64,000 nt of DNA. It comes from Calidifontibacillus oryziterrae (GTDB lineage Bacteria; Bacillota; Bacilli; Bacillales; Bacillaceae_J). This document shows, in pieces, positions 18,181 to 29,200 of this stretch. The stretch's first letter is position 1. Each line of letters starts with the position of its first letter. Under the pieces are notes generated by a model. It was not told the DNA's origin. It ran no database searches and saw nothing but the letters and a program-made list of their open reading frames with translations. Where the stretch lies: the NCBI RefSeq assembly GCF_000331575.1, contig NZ_ANOK01000003.1, positions 186,001 to 250,000 on the forward strand. Direction: 5' to 3'. The position numbers were made by a program, and so were the translations under genes.

Positions 18181-19656
18181 ATGGAACTTCAAAGTTTACT
18201 TGAAAGCTTATCTTTTTACAAGCAAATACATAAAGGAAATCCAGAAATAACATCTATAGAAATGGATTCAAGGAAAGTACAGAAGGGTAGCTTATTTGTA
18301 TGTATAAATGGATTTACAGTTGATGGACATAACTTTGTCAATCAAGCGATTGAAAATGGGGCTAGTGCAATTATTGCTGAGAAAGAGTTGCCAATCAATG
18401 AATCTATTCCTTATATTGTTGTTCAGGATACAAAAAGAGCTTTAGCTTATTTGGCTGATTTTTTTTATGGGCAACCGACAAAAGGTCTTCGCTTGATTGG
18501 AGTAACTGGTACGAATGGTAAGACAACGACAACACATATAATTGATGAAATATTTAAAACTAACGGAGATTATACTGGTCTTATTGGGACAATGTATATA
18601 AAAATTGGTGATGAGACATACGATGTAAAGAATACTACTCCAGAATCATTATTATTACAACAAATGTTTCATAGCATGGTAGCAAAGAACGTAACGACAG
18701 CCACGATGGAGGTTTCCTCCCATGCGTTAGACATGGGGCGTGTACGTGGTTGTGATTATGATATCGCAGTATTTACAAACTTAACTCAAGATCATCTTGA
18801 TTATCATAAAACTATGGATGAGTATGCACGTGCAAAGGGGCTGCTATTTTCACAATTAGGGAATTCGCTTGAGTATCAAAATCCAAAATATGCTGTGATA
18901 AATAGTGATGATCCTTATACTGAGCTTTTTCAGAAACTGGTTGCAGGTGCTCATATATTAACATATGGAATTGACAATGATTGTAATGTTAGGGCGTCTG
19001 AGATTAAGATGAGTTCCCAAGGAACGACCTTCAGATTGTCGACACCAATTGGAGAAGCACAAATTTCGATGAAGCTTATTGGCAAATTCAGTGTTTATAA
19101 TGTATTGGCGGCAATAACAGTTGGGATCGCAGCAAACGTACCATTCGACGTTATCATAAGTGCAGTTGAAAAAATCGAAGGGGTAGCTGGCCGCTTTGAA
19201 GTCGTTAATGAAAATCAGGAATTTACTGTTATCGTTGATTATTCACATACACCTGATAGCTTAGAAAATGCCCTAACAACCGTAAAACAATTTGCGAAAG
19301 GAAAGGTATATTGTATTGTAGGTTGTGGTGGTGATCGAGATAAGACAAAACGGCCAATAATGGCGCAAATTGCTGTGAAAAATGGTGATGTTGCTATTTT
19401 TACTTCTGATAACCCTCGCTCAGAGGATCCGGTTGAAATTTTAAAGGATATGGAAGCTGGGGTTGTCGGAGAATCATATAAAGTCATTGTTGATCGAAAA
19501 GAAGCTATTTATTATGCGGTCAAACAAGTTGAAAAAGATGATGTTATTTTAATTGCCGGAAAGGGACATGAAACGTATCAAATTATAGGTTCTAAAGTTT
19601 TAGACTTTGATGATCGCGAAGTTGCAAAAGATGCGATAAAGGAGAGATTGTCATGA
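18181..19656 (+). CDS. murE: UDP-MurNAc-tripeptide synthetase (meso-diaminopimelate-adding)
   Basis: 491 residues, ATP-dependent Mur ligase adding the third amino acid to UDP-MurNAc-L-Ala-D-Glu. The P-loop GTNGKTTT is at residues 110-117, and the DNPR motif at 410-413 is the signature for meso-diaminopimelate specificity. This fits a Bacillus-type A1-gamma wall. ATG 18181 has GAAAGGGA seven bases upstream; the in-frame ATG at 18160 precedes that site and is unlikely. It overlaps murF by four bases (ATGA). Confidence 0.97.
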   Translation: MELQSLLESLSFYKQIHKGNPEITSIEMDSRKVQKGSLFVCINGFTVDGHNFVNQAIENGASAIIAEKELPINESIPYIVVQDTKRALAYLADFFYGQPTKGLRLIGVTGTNGKTTTTHIIDEIFKTNGDYTGLIGTMYIKIGDETYDVKNTTPESLLLQQMFHSMVAKNVTTATMEVSSHALDMGRVRGCDYDIAVFTNLTQDHLDYHKTMDEYARAKGLLFSQLGNSLEYQNPKYAVINSDDPYTELFQKLVAGAHILTYGIDNDCNVRASEIKMSSQGTTFRLSTPIGEAQISMKLIGKFSVYNVLAAITVGIAANVPFDVIISAVEKIEGVAGRFEVVNENQEFTVIVDYSHTPDSLENALTTVKQFAKGKVYCIVGCGGDRDKTKRPIMAQIAVKNGDVAIFTSDNPRSEDPVEILKDMEAGVVGESYKVIVDRKEAIYYAVKQVEKDDVILIAGKGHETYQIIGSKVLDFDDREVAKDAIKERLS

Positions 19657-21017
19657 AGCTCTCAATAACAGATCTTCGGCAAATATTCCCTAACAATAGA
19701 GGTTCGATTAATGAAAATATTATGATTGATGAGGTTTTTACTGATAGCAGAAAACCAGTGCGTAAAGGGTTATTTATTCCCATTACTGGAGATCGGTTTG
19801 ACGGGCACGATTTTTTAATGGATGCTATCCATAATGGGGCTGTTGCCGTTTTATGGCAGAAAGATAAACCAATACCTTCGTTTGTACCGACTGAATTTCC
19901 AATATTTTTTGTATCAGATACCATTAAAGGCTTACAAGCACTAGCAAGGAATGTCTTGGAAAAAACGAAGCCACTAGTAATTGGCATCACTGGCTCTAAT
20001 GGAAAAACAACTACAAAGGACCTAGTATCAGCCGTTTTACAAAAGAAATATAAAACATATAAAACCCAAGGCAATCTCAACAATCATATTGGTATGCCGT
20101 TAACTATATTATCTATGCCTGAGGGAACTGAAGTTTTAATCGTAGAAATGGGTATGAGCAATTTTTGTGAAATCTCGTTATTAAGTAGAATAGCAAAGCC
20201 ACATTATGGAATAATCACTAATATTGGTGAATCTCATATTGAATTTCTAGGTAGTAGACAAGGAATTGCGCGGGCTAAGTTAGAAATAATAGATGGTTTA
20301 CAGCCTGAGGGAAAGCTGTTTGTTGACGGAGATGAACCATTATTAAAAGTTAAACCGAAAGATATTTCAGTTATCCATTGTGGTATAGAGGCAACTAATG
20401 ATATTGTTATTTCTAATATACAGGTCAAAAGAAATGGATTACTCTTTACCATAGATGATGTTGTCTATGAGTTACCTTTACTTGGACAGCATAATGCAAA
20501 GAATGCATGTCTTGCAATTGCCTTAGGTTTGGAGTTAGGACTTACCACCGACCAAATAAGAGCAGCATTTTCAAATACTCATATTACGGGTATGCGTCTT
20601 GAACAGCTGCGTGGGAAAAACGAAGCATTGATTATTAATGATGCATATAATTCAAGTCCAACTTCAATGAAAGCTGCAATCGAAACGATAAAGGCAATGG
20701 ATTTTTATGATAAAAAAGTATTAGTTTTAGGAGATAGTTATGAACTGGGACCTGAGGAAGAAGCGTTGCACCGAAGTGTCGCTTCTGTCATTGAGCCACC
20801 GATTACAGAGTTGATTTGTATTGGTGAAAAAGCAAATTGGATTGCTGATGAAGTAAGAAAGCAAGCAAAGTTAGCTTCGGTCTATAGCTTTTTAAGAAAA
20901 GAAGAAGCTTTACCTTTTATTTTAGAGTTGCTTGCTCCTGATACCGTTGTTCTTTTAAAAGCTTCTCGAGGTGCAAGACTAGAATCGCTAGTCAGAGGAT
21001 TAGTAGAAGATTGTTAA
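19653..21017 (+). CDS. murF: UDP-MurNAc-tripeptide:D-Ala-D-Ala ligase
   Basis: 454 residues, Mur ligase adding D-Ala-D-Ala to complete the UDP-MurNAc-pentapeptide. The P-loop GSNGKTTT is at about 114-121, the AYNSSPTSM substrate/ADP segment near 331-339, and the terminal domain contains KASRGARLE. The start ATG overlaps the murE stop (ATGA), implying translational coupling. In B. subtilis murF lies elsewhere, beside ddl; here it is inside the cluster, as in many other bacteria. Confidence 0.97.
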   Translation: MKLSITDLRQIFPNNRGSINENIMIDEVFTDSRKPVRKGLFIPITGDRFDGHDFLMDAIHNGAVAVLWQKDKPIPSFVPTEFPIFFVSDTIKGLQALARNVLEKTKPLVIGITGSNGKTTTKDLVSAVLQKKYKTYKTQGNLNNHIGMPLTILSMPEGTEVLIVEMGMSNFCEISLLSRIAKPHYGIITNIGESHIEFLGSRQGIARAKLEIIDGLQPEGKLFVDGDEPLLKVKPKDISVIHCGIEATNDIVISNIQVKRNGLLFTIDDVVYELPLLGQHNAKNACLAIALGLELGLTTDQIRAAFSNTHITGMRLEQLRGKNEALIINDAYNSSPTSMKAAIETIKAMDFYDKKVLVLGDSYELGPEEEALHRSVASVIEPPITELICIGEKANWIADEVRKQAKLASVYSFLRKEEALPFILELLAPDTVVLLKASRGARLESLVRGLVEDC

Positions 21018-21074
21018 GCATAGGATTCTAATGCGTTTATGTAAATAATAACGAAAAGAGAAAGGAGGACAAGA

Positions 21075-22049
21075 ATGCTTGAACGCAGTATGTTAATGAC
21101 AATTATAATGGCTTTTTTAATTGCGGCATTATTATCCCCTATCATGATTCCATTTTTACGCCGGTTAAAGTTTGGTCAAAGTATTCGTGAGGAAGGTCCA
21201 AAGTCGCATCAAAAAAAATCGGGTACTCCCACGATGGGCGGTGTGATGATTTTACTAGCAATTATTATCACAACTTTAGTCATGACAGGCAAATTCTCAG
21301 CCCCTACTATGGAAACGTATTTGCTGTTATTTATAACAATAGGATATGGAGTCTTAGGGTTTTTGGACGATTTTATTAAAATTGTCATGAAACGCAATCT
21401 AGGCTTATCATCCAAACAAAAGCTAATTGGTCAATTTATAATCGCTATTATATTTTATTTCTTTTTAAATAAATTAGGATTTTCTACATATATTAATATA
21501 CCAGGTACCGATATATCGATTGATATTGGTTGGACCTATATTATACTTTTGATTATTATGCTTGTTGGGGCGTCTAATGCTGTTAATTTAACAGATGGGC
21601 TAGATGGACTCCTAGCTGGGACTGCAGCAATTGCCTTTGGGGCTTTTGCGATTTTGGCATGGAATCAATCTCAGTATGAAGTAGCATTATTTTCTATTGC
21701 CGTTGTTGGAGCGGTATTAGGCTTTCTTGTTTTTAACGCCCATCCTGCAAAGGTTTTTATGGGGGATACAGGCTCTTTAGCTTTAGGTGGTGCAATCGCA
21801 GCTGTTGCGATATTGTTGAAGCTTGAAGTACTATTAGTCATAATTGGTGGCGTGTTTGTCATCGAAACATTATCCGTTATTATTCAAGTCATTTCTTTTA
21901 AGACAACTGGTAAACGTGTCTTTAAGATGAGCCCATTACATCATCACTATGAATTAATAGGTTGGTCTGAGTGGCGTGTGGTGACAACTTTTTGGATCAT
22001 AGGTTTATTGTTTGCAGGAATAGGAATTTATATCGAGGTGTGGATCTAA
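21075..22049 (+). CDS. mraY: phospho-MurNAc-pentapeptide-transferase MraY
   Basis: 324-residue polytopic membrane enzyme with about ten helices. It transfers phospho-MurNAc-pentapeptide to undecaprenyl phosphate to form lipid I. The hallmark cytoplasmic motifs are present: [16 protein letters not shown] near the N-terminus, GFLDDF (Asp pair), [15 protein letters not shown] and the MSPLHHHYE histidine triad. The N-terminus matches B. subtilis MraY almost throughout. ATG 21075 lies behind AAAGGAGGAC. The stop is directly followed by the murD TTG. Confidence 0.98.
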   Translation: MLERSMLMTIIMAFLIAALLSPIMIPFLRRLKFGQSIREEGPKSHQKKSGTPTMGGVMILLAIIITTLVMTGKFSAPTMETYLLLFITIGYGVLGFLDDFIKIVMKRNLGLSSKQKLIGQFIIAIIFYFFLNKLGFSTYINIPGTDISIDIGWTYIILLIIMLVGASNAVNLTDGLDGLLAGTAAIAFGAFAILAWNQSQYEVALFSIAVVGAVLGFLVFNAHPAKVFMGDTGSLALGGAIAAVAILLKLEVLLVIIGGVFVIETLSVIIQVISFKTTGKRVFKMSPLHHHYELIGWSEWRVVTTFWIIGLLFAGIGIYIEVWI

Positions 22050-23408
22050 TTGAAACTGACAACAGAGTATGAAGGAAAAAAAATCCTAGTACTAGGATTA
22101 GCCAAAAGTGGATATGCAGCGGCTAAAATCCTGCATGACTTAGGGGCTAACGTTACCGTTAATGATTATCAATCGCTTGATGAAAGTGAAGAAGCAAGTG
22201 AATTAGTAAGAAATGGAATTGTTGTGATTGGTGGCGGACATCCCGACAATTTAATGGACAATCATTTTGATTTAATCGTAAAAAATCCTGGAATACCATA
22301 TAGCAATATCGTCTTAAAAAAAGCAACTGAAGAAGGCATCCCTATCATAACAGAGGTAGAGATCGCTTACACGATTTCTGAGGCTGATATTATTGGGATT
22401 ACAGGCTCGAATGGAAAAACAACAACGACAACGTTGATTTATGAAATATTAAAAGCAGGCCATAAAAACCCCAAATTATCTGGGAATATTGGTTTGGTTG
22501 CTTGTGAAGTTGCGGCCAAAACAAAAGAGGATGAATTATTAGTGATGGAGTTGTCCTCTTTTCAGCTAATGGGAATACGTCAATTTAAACCGAAGGTTTC
22601 TGTATTACTTAATTTATTTAATGCGCATTTAGATTACCACGGAACAAAGGAAGAGTATGGGAAAGCAAAAGCAAATATTTTTAAAAACCAGACGGATACT
22701 GATTTTGCTGTTGTAAACTACGATGACACCGATGTAGTCGAGTTAGCAAAGCATACAAGGGCGAATGTTGTTTATTTTTCCGTTTCAAAAAATATAAAAA
22801 AGGGAGTTTATATTGTAGAAGGGAAAATATTTTATAATGATGAGGCAATTATCGATTTAACTGATATTTTATTACCTGGTTTACATAACTTAGAAAACAT
22901 TTTAGCGGCTATTGCGGCTACAAAAATATTAGGTACTTCAAACAATGCGATAAAAGAAGTATTGCAAACATTTACTGGTGTAAAGCACCGCTTACAATAT
23001 GTAGAAACGATTAACGGGCGTAAATTTTACAATGATTCAAAAGCAACCAATATATTAGCTACGCAAAAAGCCATATCGGCTTTTTCAGAACCGATGATTT
23101 TGCTGGCTGGTGGGTTAGATCGTGGAAATAGCTTTGACGAACTCATTCCTGCTTTAAAAAAAGTGAAGGCTGTTATAACGTTTGGACAAACGGCAGAGAA
23201 AATTTCAAATGCGGCGAAACAAGCAGGAATTAATACAATTAAACATGTCGATAATGTAGAAAAGGCTGTGCCGTTAGCTTATGATTTAGCGGATGAGGGT
23301 GACGTTATCTTATTGTCACCTGCGTGCGCAAGCTGGGATCAATTCAAAACATTTGAAGAACGTGGAGACATGTTTGTTCATTCTGTGCATAAACTTAAAG
23401 TAGACTAG
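22050..23408 (+). CDS. murD: UDP-MurNAc-L-alanine:D-glutamate ligase
   Basis: 452 residues, cytosolic Mur ligase adding D-glutamate. The N-terminal Rossmann-like domain ([11 protein letters not shown], about 11-21) binds UDP. The P-loop [12 protein letters not shown] is at about 117-128, the FNAHLDYH segment in the central domain, and the C-terminal [12 protein letters not shown] motif is typical. The start is TTG 22050 immediately after the mraY stop; a GAGGTG site lies within the end of mraY, so translation is coupled. Confidence 0.97.
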   Translation: MKLTTEYEGKKILVLGLAKSGYAAAKILHDLGANVTVNDYQSLDESEEASELVRNGIVVIGGGHPDNLMDNHFDLIVKNPGIPYSNIVLKKATEEGIPIITEVEIAYTISEADIIGITGSNGKTTTTTLIYEILKAGHKNPKLSGNIGLVACEVAAKTKEDELLVMELSSFQLMGIRQFKPKVSVLLNLFNAHLDYHGTKEEYGKAKANIFKNQTDTDFAVVNYDDTDVVELAKHTRANVVYFSVSKNIKKGVYIVEGKIFYNDEAIIDLTDILLPGLHNLENILAAIAATKILGTSNNAIKEVLQTFTGVKHRLQYVETINGRKFYNDSKATNILATQKAISAFSEPMILLAGGLDRGNSFDELIPALKKVKAVITFGQTAEKISNAAKQAGINTIKHVDNVEKAVPLAYDLADEGDVILLSPACASWDQFKTFEERGDMFVHSVHKLKVD

Positions 23409-23456
23409 TCCTACGAAGGTATGAATGCATAGAAAAATTGATTGAGGTGTATAAAG

Positions 23457-24557
23457 TTGCAGAATAAAAAATCTACGCCCGATTTTATTCTTATTCTTGC
23501 TACTTTGGCCTTATTAGCAGTTGGTATGATTATGGTGTATAGTGCTAGTGCTGTGTGGGCCAATTATAAATTTGATGATTCGTTCTTCTTTGCAAAAAGG
23601 CAGCTTCTATTTGCAGGAGTTGGAGTTATTGCCATGTTTGCTATTATGAATATTGACTATTGGACATGGCGGACATGGTCAAAGGTAATCATCGTTAGTT
23701 GTTTTATGTTATTAATTATTGTCTTAATTCCTGGTGTTGGACTTGTTCGTGGTGGAGCACAGAGTTGGTTAGGTATAGGGGCTTTTTCTATTCAGCCGTC
23801 AGAATTTATGAAAATTGCGATGATTGCTTTTTTGGCAAAGTTTCTATCAGAAAACCAAAAGCATGTAACATCGTTTCGTAAAGGATTGGTTCCTTCGCTT
23901 TCATTAGTATTTTTAGCCTTTGGTCTTATCATGCTACAGCCGGACTTAGGAACTGGTGTTGTAATGGTAGGGACATGTGTTGTAATGATATATGTTGCCG
24001 GTGCTAGAATTAGTCACTTCGTTGGATTAGGTCTTTTAGGTATTGCTGGATTTATTGCTTTAATTGCGTCAGCACCATATCGAATAAAACGAATTACTGC
24101 CTTTTTGGATCCATGGCAAGATCCACTTGATAGCGGTTTTCAAATTATTCAATCGTTATATGCAATTGGTCCAGGTGGGTTACTTGGATTAGGGTTAGGT
24201 CAGAGCCGACAAAAGTTTTTTTATTTACCTGAACCACAAACAGATTTTATTTTTTCGATTATTGCCGAAGAATTGGGATTCATTGGTGGAACATTTGTGA
24301 TATTGCTATTTGCATTATTATTGTGGCGCGGTGTAAGGATAGCTCTAGGTGCACCAGATTTATTCGGAAGCTTTTTAGGCATCGGAATAATTGCAATGAT
24401 TGCGATTCAAGTTATCATAAATATCGGTGTTGTGACAGGTCTTATGCCAGTAACCGGAATTACCCTTCCGTTTTTGAGCTATGGTGGATCTTCATTAACA
24501 TTAATGCTTATGGCTGTCGGAGTCTTATTAAATATTAGTCGCTATGCCCGGTACTAA
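23457..24557 (+). CDS. spoVE: stage V sporulation protein E (SEDS glycosyltransferase)
   Basis: 366 residues, the same length as B. subtilis SpoVE. It is a ten-helix SEDS protein with the family motifs MVYSASAVWA, GARSW-like (here GGAQSW), QPSEF, QPDLGTG, GFQIIQSLYA and LPFLSYGGSS. SpoVE polymerises cortex glycan strands with SpoVD. The start is TTG 23457 with GAGGTG seven bases upstream; the earlier TTG 23442 overlaps that site. The vegetative paralogue FtsW is not in the window, as in B. subtilis, so the SpoVE name rests on position and similarity. Confidence 0.94.
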   Translation: MQNKKSTPDFILILATLALLAVGMIMVYSASAVWANYKFDDSFFFAKRQLLFAGVGVIAMFAIMNIDYWTWRTWSKVIIVSCFMLLIIVLIPGVGLVRGGAQSWLGIGAFSIQPSEFMKIAMIAFLAKFLSENQKHVTSFRKGLVPSLSLVFLAFGLIMLQPDLGTGVVMVGTCVVMIYVAGARISHFVGLGLLGIAGFIALIASAPYRIKRITAFLDPWQDPLDSGFQIIQSLYAIGPGGLLGLGLGQSRQKFFYLPEPQTDFIFSIIAEELGFIGGTFVILLFALLLWRGVRIALGAPDLFGSFLGIGIIAMIAIQVIINIGVVTGLMPVTGITLPFLSYGGSSLTLMLMAVGVLLNISRYARY

Positions 24558-24613
24558 GAAATAATTGACATTTACCTAATATTTCGTTGTAATAATTTAT
24601 AAAGGAAGCTTAT

Positions 24614-24648
24614 AACCCTGTTTTTAACAGGGTTTCTATTATTTTTTG
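24614..24648 (+). terminator. terminator after spoVE
   Basis: AACCCTG (24614-24620) and CAGGGTT (24628-24634), loop of seven, then a T-rich stretch including six Ts. Confidence 0.82.
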
Positions 24649-24720
24649 CTTGTAAAAAGGGAGCAATGATTTTTCTACAGTTGGAAATTTTACAAGTATT
24701 AGAAAAAATGGGGGATCGCC

Positions 24721-25809
24721 GTGAAAATTGTAGTAAGTGGTGGCGGCACTGGCGGCCACATATATCCTGCAATTGCCTTCATTAATGAAGTGAGAAAACA
24801 TAACCCGGAGGCAGAGTTTTTATATATCGGAACAAAAAATGGATTGGAAAGCTCCATAGTGAATCGAGCGAACATTCCATTTGAAGCAATCGAGATTTCC
24901 GGATTTAAAAGAAGCTTATCGTTTGAAAATGTGAAAACCATTCTACGTTTTTTAAAAGGAGTTTCAATAAGTAAAAAGTATATAAAACAGTTTAAACCTG
25001 ATGTAGTACTGGGAACAGGTGGGTATGTATGTGGCCCGGTTGTATATGCTGCAGCTAAGCTAAATATCCCTACAATTATTCACGAACAAAATAGTGTTCC
25101 AGGATTAACAAACAAATTTTTAAGTAAATACGTAGATAAAGTTGCTATATGCTTTCAGGAAGCAGAACAATTTTTCCCAAGAAATAAAGTTGTTTTTACA
25201 GGGAACCCGAGAGCTTCCGAGGTAGTTGGGAATGATCGTCAAAAAGGAAGAGACGTACTAGGATTTTCGTCTACAAAAAAAATTGTGTTAATAGTTGGTG
25301 GAAGCCGTGGAGCAAAACCGATAAATGATGCATTTTTAGAAGTTCTACCTAAGGTTGGTGAAAAGCAATACCACGTTGTTTATGTCACTGGTGAGGTGCA
25401 TTACGAAAATGTAAAGCGTGAAGTCGATAAGGTTGGCAATCCAAGTAATGTGATTATTAAGCCTTTTATTCATAATATGCCGGAAGTATTAGCAGGCATT
25501 GATTTAATTGTTGCTCGGGCTGGCGCTACAACGCTTGCGGAGATCACTGCATTAGGGATACCAAGCATTCTAATTCCAAGCCCGTATGTTACAAACAATC
25601 ATCAAGAAAAAAACGCGAGAGCATTGAGTGAGAAGGGAGCGGCAATTGTCCGCTTAGAAAAAGAAATAAGTGGTGCTGCTCTTTTAACAGATATCGATCA
25701 AATATTACTAAATGAAGAAGCGTTACAACAAATGAAAGTAGCATCTAAAGGTTTAGGAATACCAGATGCTGCGCAAAAATTATATGATTTGATGAAGCAA
25801 TTAATCTAA
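24721..25809 (+). CDS. murG: UDP-GlcNAc:lipid I N-acetylglucosaminyltransferase MurG
   Basis: 362 residues, GT-B fold glycosyltransferase making lipid II at the inner face of the membrane. The glycine-rich loop GGTGGH is at residues 8-13. HEQNSVPG (about 121-128) and GGSRGA (about 194-199) are the other diagnostic loops, and the UDP-GlcNAc-binding region [11 protein letters not shown] lies near 264-274. The start is GTG 24721 behind GGGGGAT. It sits after the spoVE terminator and 71 bp before murB. Confidence 0.97.
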   Translation: MKIVVSGGGTGGHIYPAIAFINEVRKHNPEAEFLYIGTKNGLESSIVNRANIPFEAIEISGFKRSLSFENVKTILRFLKGVSISKKYIKQFKPDVVLGTGGYVCGPVVYAAAKLNIPTIIHEQNSVPGLTNKFLSKYVDKVAICFQEAEQFFPRNKVVFTGNPRASEVVGNDRQKGRDVLGFSSTKKIVLIVGGSRGAKPINDAFLEVLPKVGEKQYHVVYVTGEVHYENVKREVDKVGNPSNVIIKPFIHNMPEVLAGIDLIVARAGATTLAEITALGIPSILIPSPYVTNNHQEKNARALSEKGAAIVRLEKEISGAALLTDIDQILLNEEALQQMKVASKGLGIPDAAQKLYDLMKQLI

Positions 25810-25880
25810 ATTTGTACGTGACAAGACATACTTGCATAAATTATTACTAACTAGCAAAATCGTCTAAAAAGGAGGGCACC

Positions 25881-26789
25881 ATGGAAGATTTAATGGTAAA
25901 GCTTCGGGAAGCAAATATTGGTAAGGTCCTTATGAATGAGCCGCTAAAAGGTCACACAACGATGAAAATAGGTGGCCCTGCTGATCTTTTTATTGAGCCA
26001 AACAGTGTAGAAAGTGTAAAACAAGTACTTGAACTTGTGAATGAGGCTGGTGTACCATGGCGAGCTATTGGACGTGGTTCTAATTTATTAGTACTTGACG
26101 GTGGAATACGCGGGGTTATTATTAAGCTTGGTGAAGGATTAGACGATTTAGAAATAAACGGTTGTGAGGTTCGAGTTGGAAGCGGGTTTTCACTTATTTC
26201 ATTAGCTACTATTATAAGTAAAAAAGGATTATCTGGCTTAGAATTTGCAGGGGGTATCCCGGGATCGGTTGGTGGGGCCGTTTATATGAACGCTGGAGCT
26301 CACCGCTCAGATATATCAAAAATTCTTGTGAAGGCATATTGTGTATTTGCGGATGGGAGTAGTGGTTGGTTAAGTAATGAAGAAATGCAGTTTTCATATC
26401 GGACCTCTGTCCTCCAAAAAATTAAACCGGGTATAGTGGTCGAAGCCATATTCCGCTTAAAAAAAGGTGACCGTGAGACAATTGTAAAGGAAATGCAAAA
26501 AAATAAAGATTATCGAAAAGAGACACAACCATGGAATTTCCCTTGTGCTGGTAGTATTTTTAGAAATCCTTTGCCCCATTATGCAGGGCAACTAATTGAG
26601 GAAGCTGGTCTTAAAGGGTATCAAATCGGTGGAGCCAAAATATCGGACCTTCATGGCAATTTTATAGTTAATACTGGAAACGCTACCGCCCAAAATGTAC
26701 TAGATTTAATTCATTATATACAACAAATAATCATGGAAAAGTATTCAATTAAAATGGAAACAGAAATTGAAATTATTGGTGGAAAGTAA
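25881..26789 (+). CDS. murB: UDP-N-acetylenolpyruvoylglucosamine reductase MurB
   Basis: 302 residues, type II MurB flavoprotein reducing enolpyruvyl-UDP-GlcNAc to UDP-MurNAc with NADPH. FAD-binding segments are visible: [15 protein letters not shown] and [17 protein letters not shown] (about 124-140). The catalytic [10 protein letters not shown] loop is about 220-229 and the C-terminal glutamate lies in [12 protein letters not shown] 25881 follows AAAAGGAGGGC. B. subtilis has the same order murG-murB-divIB. Confidence 0.97.
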   Translation: MEDLMVKLREANIGKVLMNEPLKGHTTMKIGGPADLFIEPNSVESVKQVLELVNEAGVPWRAIGRGSNLLVLDGGIRGVIIKLGEGLDDLEINGCEVRVGSGFSLISLATIISKKGLSGLEFAGGIPGSVGGAVYMNAGAHRSDISKILVKAYCVFADGSSGWLSNEEMQFSYRTSVLQKIKPGIVVEAIFRLKKGDRETIVKEMQKNKDYRKETQPWNFPCAGSIFRNPLPHYAGQLIEEAGLKGYQIGGAKISDLHGNFIVNTGNATAQNVLDLIHYIQQIIMEKYSIKMETEIEIIGGK

Positions 26790-26820
26790 CGATAACTTAT
26801 AGCAAAAATATAAGTACCTT

Positions 26821-26890
26821 TGTTATAATGGAAATGAACTTCATAAGAGTGACCGACAAAACGGCATGATTTATGCCGTTTGTCTTATTA
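26821..26890 (+). promoter_or_regulatory. extended -10 promoter followed by a terminator-like hairpin upstream of divIB
   Basis: TGTTATAAT (26821-26829) is an extended -10 box with a poor -35. About 26 bp downstream, GACAAAACGGCAT (26855-26867) pairs with ATGCCGTTTGTC (26873-26884), with one bulged A, followed by a T-rich run. Either the hairpin simply ends the murB transcript, or it forms an attenuated leader for the divIB start at 26964. Confidence 0.6.
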
Positions 26891-26963
26891 TTCTTGATTA
26901 ACAAGCAATTAACTAGAGTCATCTATTTGTTGTGTGAAGGCTTTGTATTATGGGGGATTTCGA

Positions 26964-27743
26964 ATGAAAAAAGGAAAAGTAATTGCAATCGAGGACCGAA
27001 TTCCAAAGTTAAAGCAACAAAGAAAGGAAAAAGCTAATCGCCGCCTTATTCTATATAGTTCCCTTTTCTTTGTATTAGTTTTATTCGTTCTTTATTTCCA
27101 GTCCCCATTAAGTAAAGTACAATCAATAAATGTTACAGGCAATGTACATGTTACTGCAGATGAAATACGAAAACTTAGTCATATTGATATTGGGACAAGC
27201 TTCTGGAAGGTTCAGGTAGATAAAATTGTAGAACGTATCCAAGCACACAATCAAATCGCTAACGTTAAAGTTTCGCGACATTTTCCTAATCACATCAATA
27301 TAAAAGTTTACGAATATAAAAGAGTCGCTTATTTAGTTGATGGATCTTCATTCTACCCAATATTGGAAACTGGTAAAATGCTTACTGAAGGGAAATTAAG
27401 TGAAATTCCAGCAGATGCTCCACTATTAATGAATTGGAAACAAAGCGAAGTACTTCAGGAAATGGCAGCACAACTTAGAAAAGTACCTGTAAGTGTATTA
27501 AACCGAATTTCTGAGATTCACCTTACTCCAGATAATATTGATCCGCTCCATCTTACGTTATATATGAGTGATGGGCATGAAGTTAGTGCAACAGTACGAG
27601 ATTTCGCCAAAAAGATTAGCAATTATCCAAGTATTGTTGAAAAGTTAAGTGACGAGCATTTTGGTGTTATCCATTTAGAAGTTGGTTCTTATTTTAGAGC
27701 ATATGAAAAGGCGGGGGATGAAGAAAGTGAGAGTGAACGGTAA
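26964..27743 (+). CDS. divIB: cell division protein DivIB (FtsQ)
   Basis: 259 residues, bitopic: a short basic cytoplasmic tail, one membrane helix (about 30-48), then an extracytoplasmic POTRA domain opening with VQSINVTGNVHVTADEI (about 55-71) and the FtsQ beta domain. It stabilises FtsL-DivIC and regulates the septal synthase PBP2B/FtsW. ATG 26964 follows GGGGGAT; an earlier in-frame GTG at 26934 lacks a site. The 3' end overlaps ylxW by 26 bp. Confidence 0.94.
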   Translation: MKKGKVIAIEDRIPKLKQQRKEKANRRLILYSSLFFVLVLFVLYFQSPLSKVQSINVTGNVHVTADEIRKLSHIDIGTSFWKVQVDKIVERIQAHNQIANVKVSRHFPNHINIKVYEYKRVAYLVDGSSFYPILETGKMLTEGKLSEIPADAPLLMNWKQSEVLQEMAAQLRKVPVSVLNRISEIHLTPDNIDPLHLTLYMSDGHEVSATVRDFAKKISNYPSIVEKLSDEHFGVIHLEVGSYFRAYEKAGDEESESER

Positions 27744-28428
27744 ACATGTGATTCTCTCTTTTGTAACGTTAGTTTTAGGATTTCTTATTTCATTCTCCTA
27801 CCAATTAACGAGTGGGAAAACAGAGAATATAGCCGAAAGCAAGCAATGGCAGAGAGAATATGAGCTACGCGAGAAATTAATTCGTCTTGAAGAAACAACA
27901 GATAAACTCCAACAAGAATTAACAGATAAACAACAAAAAATTAGAGAAATAGAAGCAGATTTAGCCCAACAGGAAAAATCGTTTAAAACAATAGTTGAAG
28001 ATGTTGAGAAGCTCCGGATGTTTGCGGGTGAAGTTCAAGTAAAAGGTCCCGGTATTGAAGTTACTTTAGCTGATTCCTCTTACGTTAAATTAGAAGATAA
28101 TCCGAATAATTATATTGTTCACGACGGACACGTTCATAAAGTAGTTAATGAATTATTAACAGCTGGAGCAAGGGCAATCGCAATAAATGGTCAGCGCTTA
28201 ATGCAAAATAGCTATATTGCTTGTATTGGACCGGTTATTAGTGTGGATGGAAATGAACACAATGCGCCATTCGTCATCTCAGCAATCGGTGATCCTGAGG
28301 TATTGTTTAGTGCGTTAACGATTGTCCAAGGAGTACGTGATCAGCTCGTAATGGATAATGTTGAAGTGAAAATAGAAAAAAAGGTTGAACTCATCTTTGA
28401 ACCATATCTTGGTGTTAAAAATGATTAA
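27718..28428 (+). CDS. ylxW: DUF881 family membrane-anchored protein YlxW
   Basis: 236 residues: one N-terminal membrane helix (about 9-27), a coiled coil (about 45-95) and a C-terminal DUF881 domain beginning about residue 105 with VKGPGIEVTLAD. B. subtilis has two such paralogues, YlxW and YlxX, at this position; their function is unknown. The likely location is anchored in the membrane with the domain outside. ATG 27718 sits directly after GCGGGGG inside the end of divIB. Confidence 0.88.
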   Translation: MKKVRVNGKHVILSFVTLVLGFLISFSYQLTSGKTENIAESKQWQREYELREKLIRLEETTDKLQQELTDKQQKIREIEADLAQQEKSFKTIVEDVEKLRMFAGEVQVKGPGIEVTLADSSYVKLEDNPNNYIVHDGHVHKVVNELLTAGARAIAINGQRLMQNSYIACIGPVISVDGNEHNAPFVISAIGDPEVLFSALTIVQGVRDQLVMDNVEVKIEKKVELIFEPYLGVKND

Positions 28429-28462
28429 CAATTTGTGCTCGGATGAAGGATGATTCTATATT

Positions 28463-29170
28463 ATGGATAAAAAAGTAATAACCTTAACCATTATTACTGT
28501 TATTTTAGGGTTTATGGCTGCCATTCAATTTCAAACAACACAAGAACCAAATGTTCGTGATACAAGGGATATATGGGAAATTCGTGCAGCTATAGAACGT
28601 GAGCAAGAGCTCATTACAGAGCTTTATCAGGAAATAAGAAATAAAGATGAAACTTTAAAGAAGTACGAAGAAGCTCCTTATTATAGTAAACAACAAGGGA
28701 TAACAAAACAGCTTGAAGAATTAAAGAAAAAAATTGGCTTAACTGAGCTAAAAGGCTCTGGTATTATTTTAACAATTAAGCCATCATTTAATGAGATGTT
28801 AGTCGGCCGTGGATATAAGACGGTTCCACCGGAACTTTTGATTCGACTAATTAATGAATTATTTAGGTATCAAGCAACTTCAGTTTCAATTGATGATGAA
28901 CGAGTGATTGCGACTACACCAATAAGAGATGTAAATGGTAAAACATATGTCAACAACACTCCGATAGGTCCATTACCGATTGAAATAAAAGTGATTGCGA
29001 AAAATCCGGAAAAATTGCATAATCAAATGCAGGTTTCACAAATTGTTGATGAATTTTTTGCTTTAGAGAATTTAGAATTAACATCAGCATTGCAGCAAGA
29101 AGTAGTTTTGCCGGCTTATGATGCAGTTTTAAGGAATCAGTTTATGGAGCCTGTTGAACCTATTAAATAG
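28463..29170 (+). CDS. ylxX: DUF881 family membrane-anchored protein YlxX
   Basis: 235 residues with the same architecture as the preceding gene: a signal-anchor helix (about 4-20), a coiled coil (about 35-95) and a DUF881 domain from LKGSGIILTIKPS. The two are tandem paralogues rather than recent duplicates, since identity is low outside the motif. Function is unknown. ATG 28463 lies 34 bp after ylxW; the ribosome binding site is weak (AAGGATG). Confidence 0.87.
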   Translation: MDKKVITLTIITVILGFMAAIQFQTTQEPNVRDTRDIWEIRAAIEREQELITELYQEIRNKDETLKKYEEAPYYSKQQGITKQLEELKKKIGLTELKGSGIILTIKPSFNEMLVGRGYKTVPPELLIRLINELFRYQATSVSIDDERVIATTPIRDVNGKTYVNNTPIGPLPIEIKVIAKNPEKLHNQMQVSQIVDEFFALENLELTSALQQEVVLPAYDAVLRNQFMEPVEPIK

Positions 29171-29200
29171 GAAAATGAAAAAAATGAGGGAACAGCTAAA

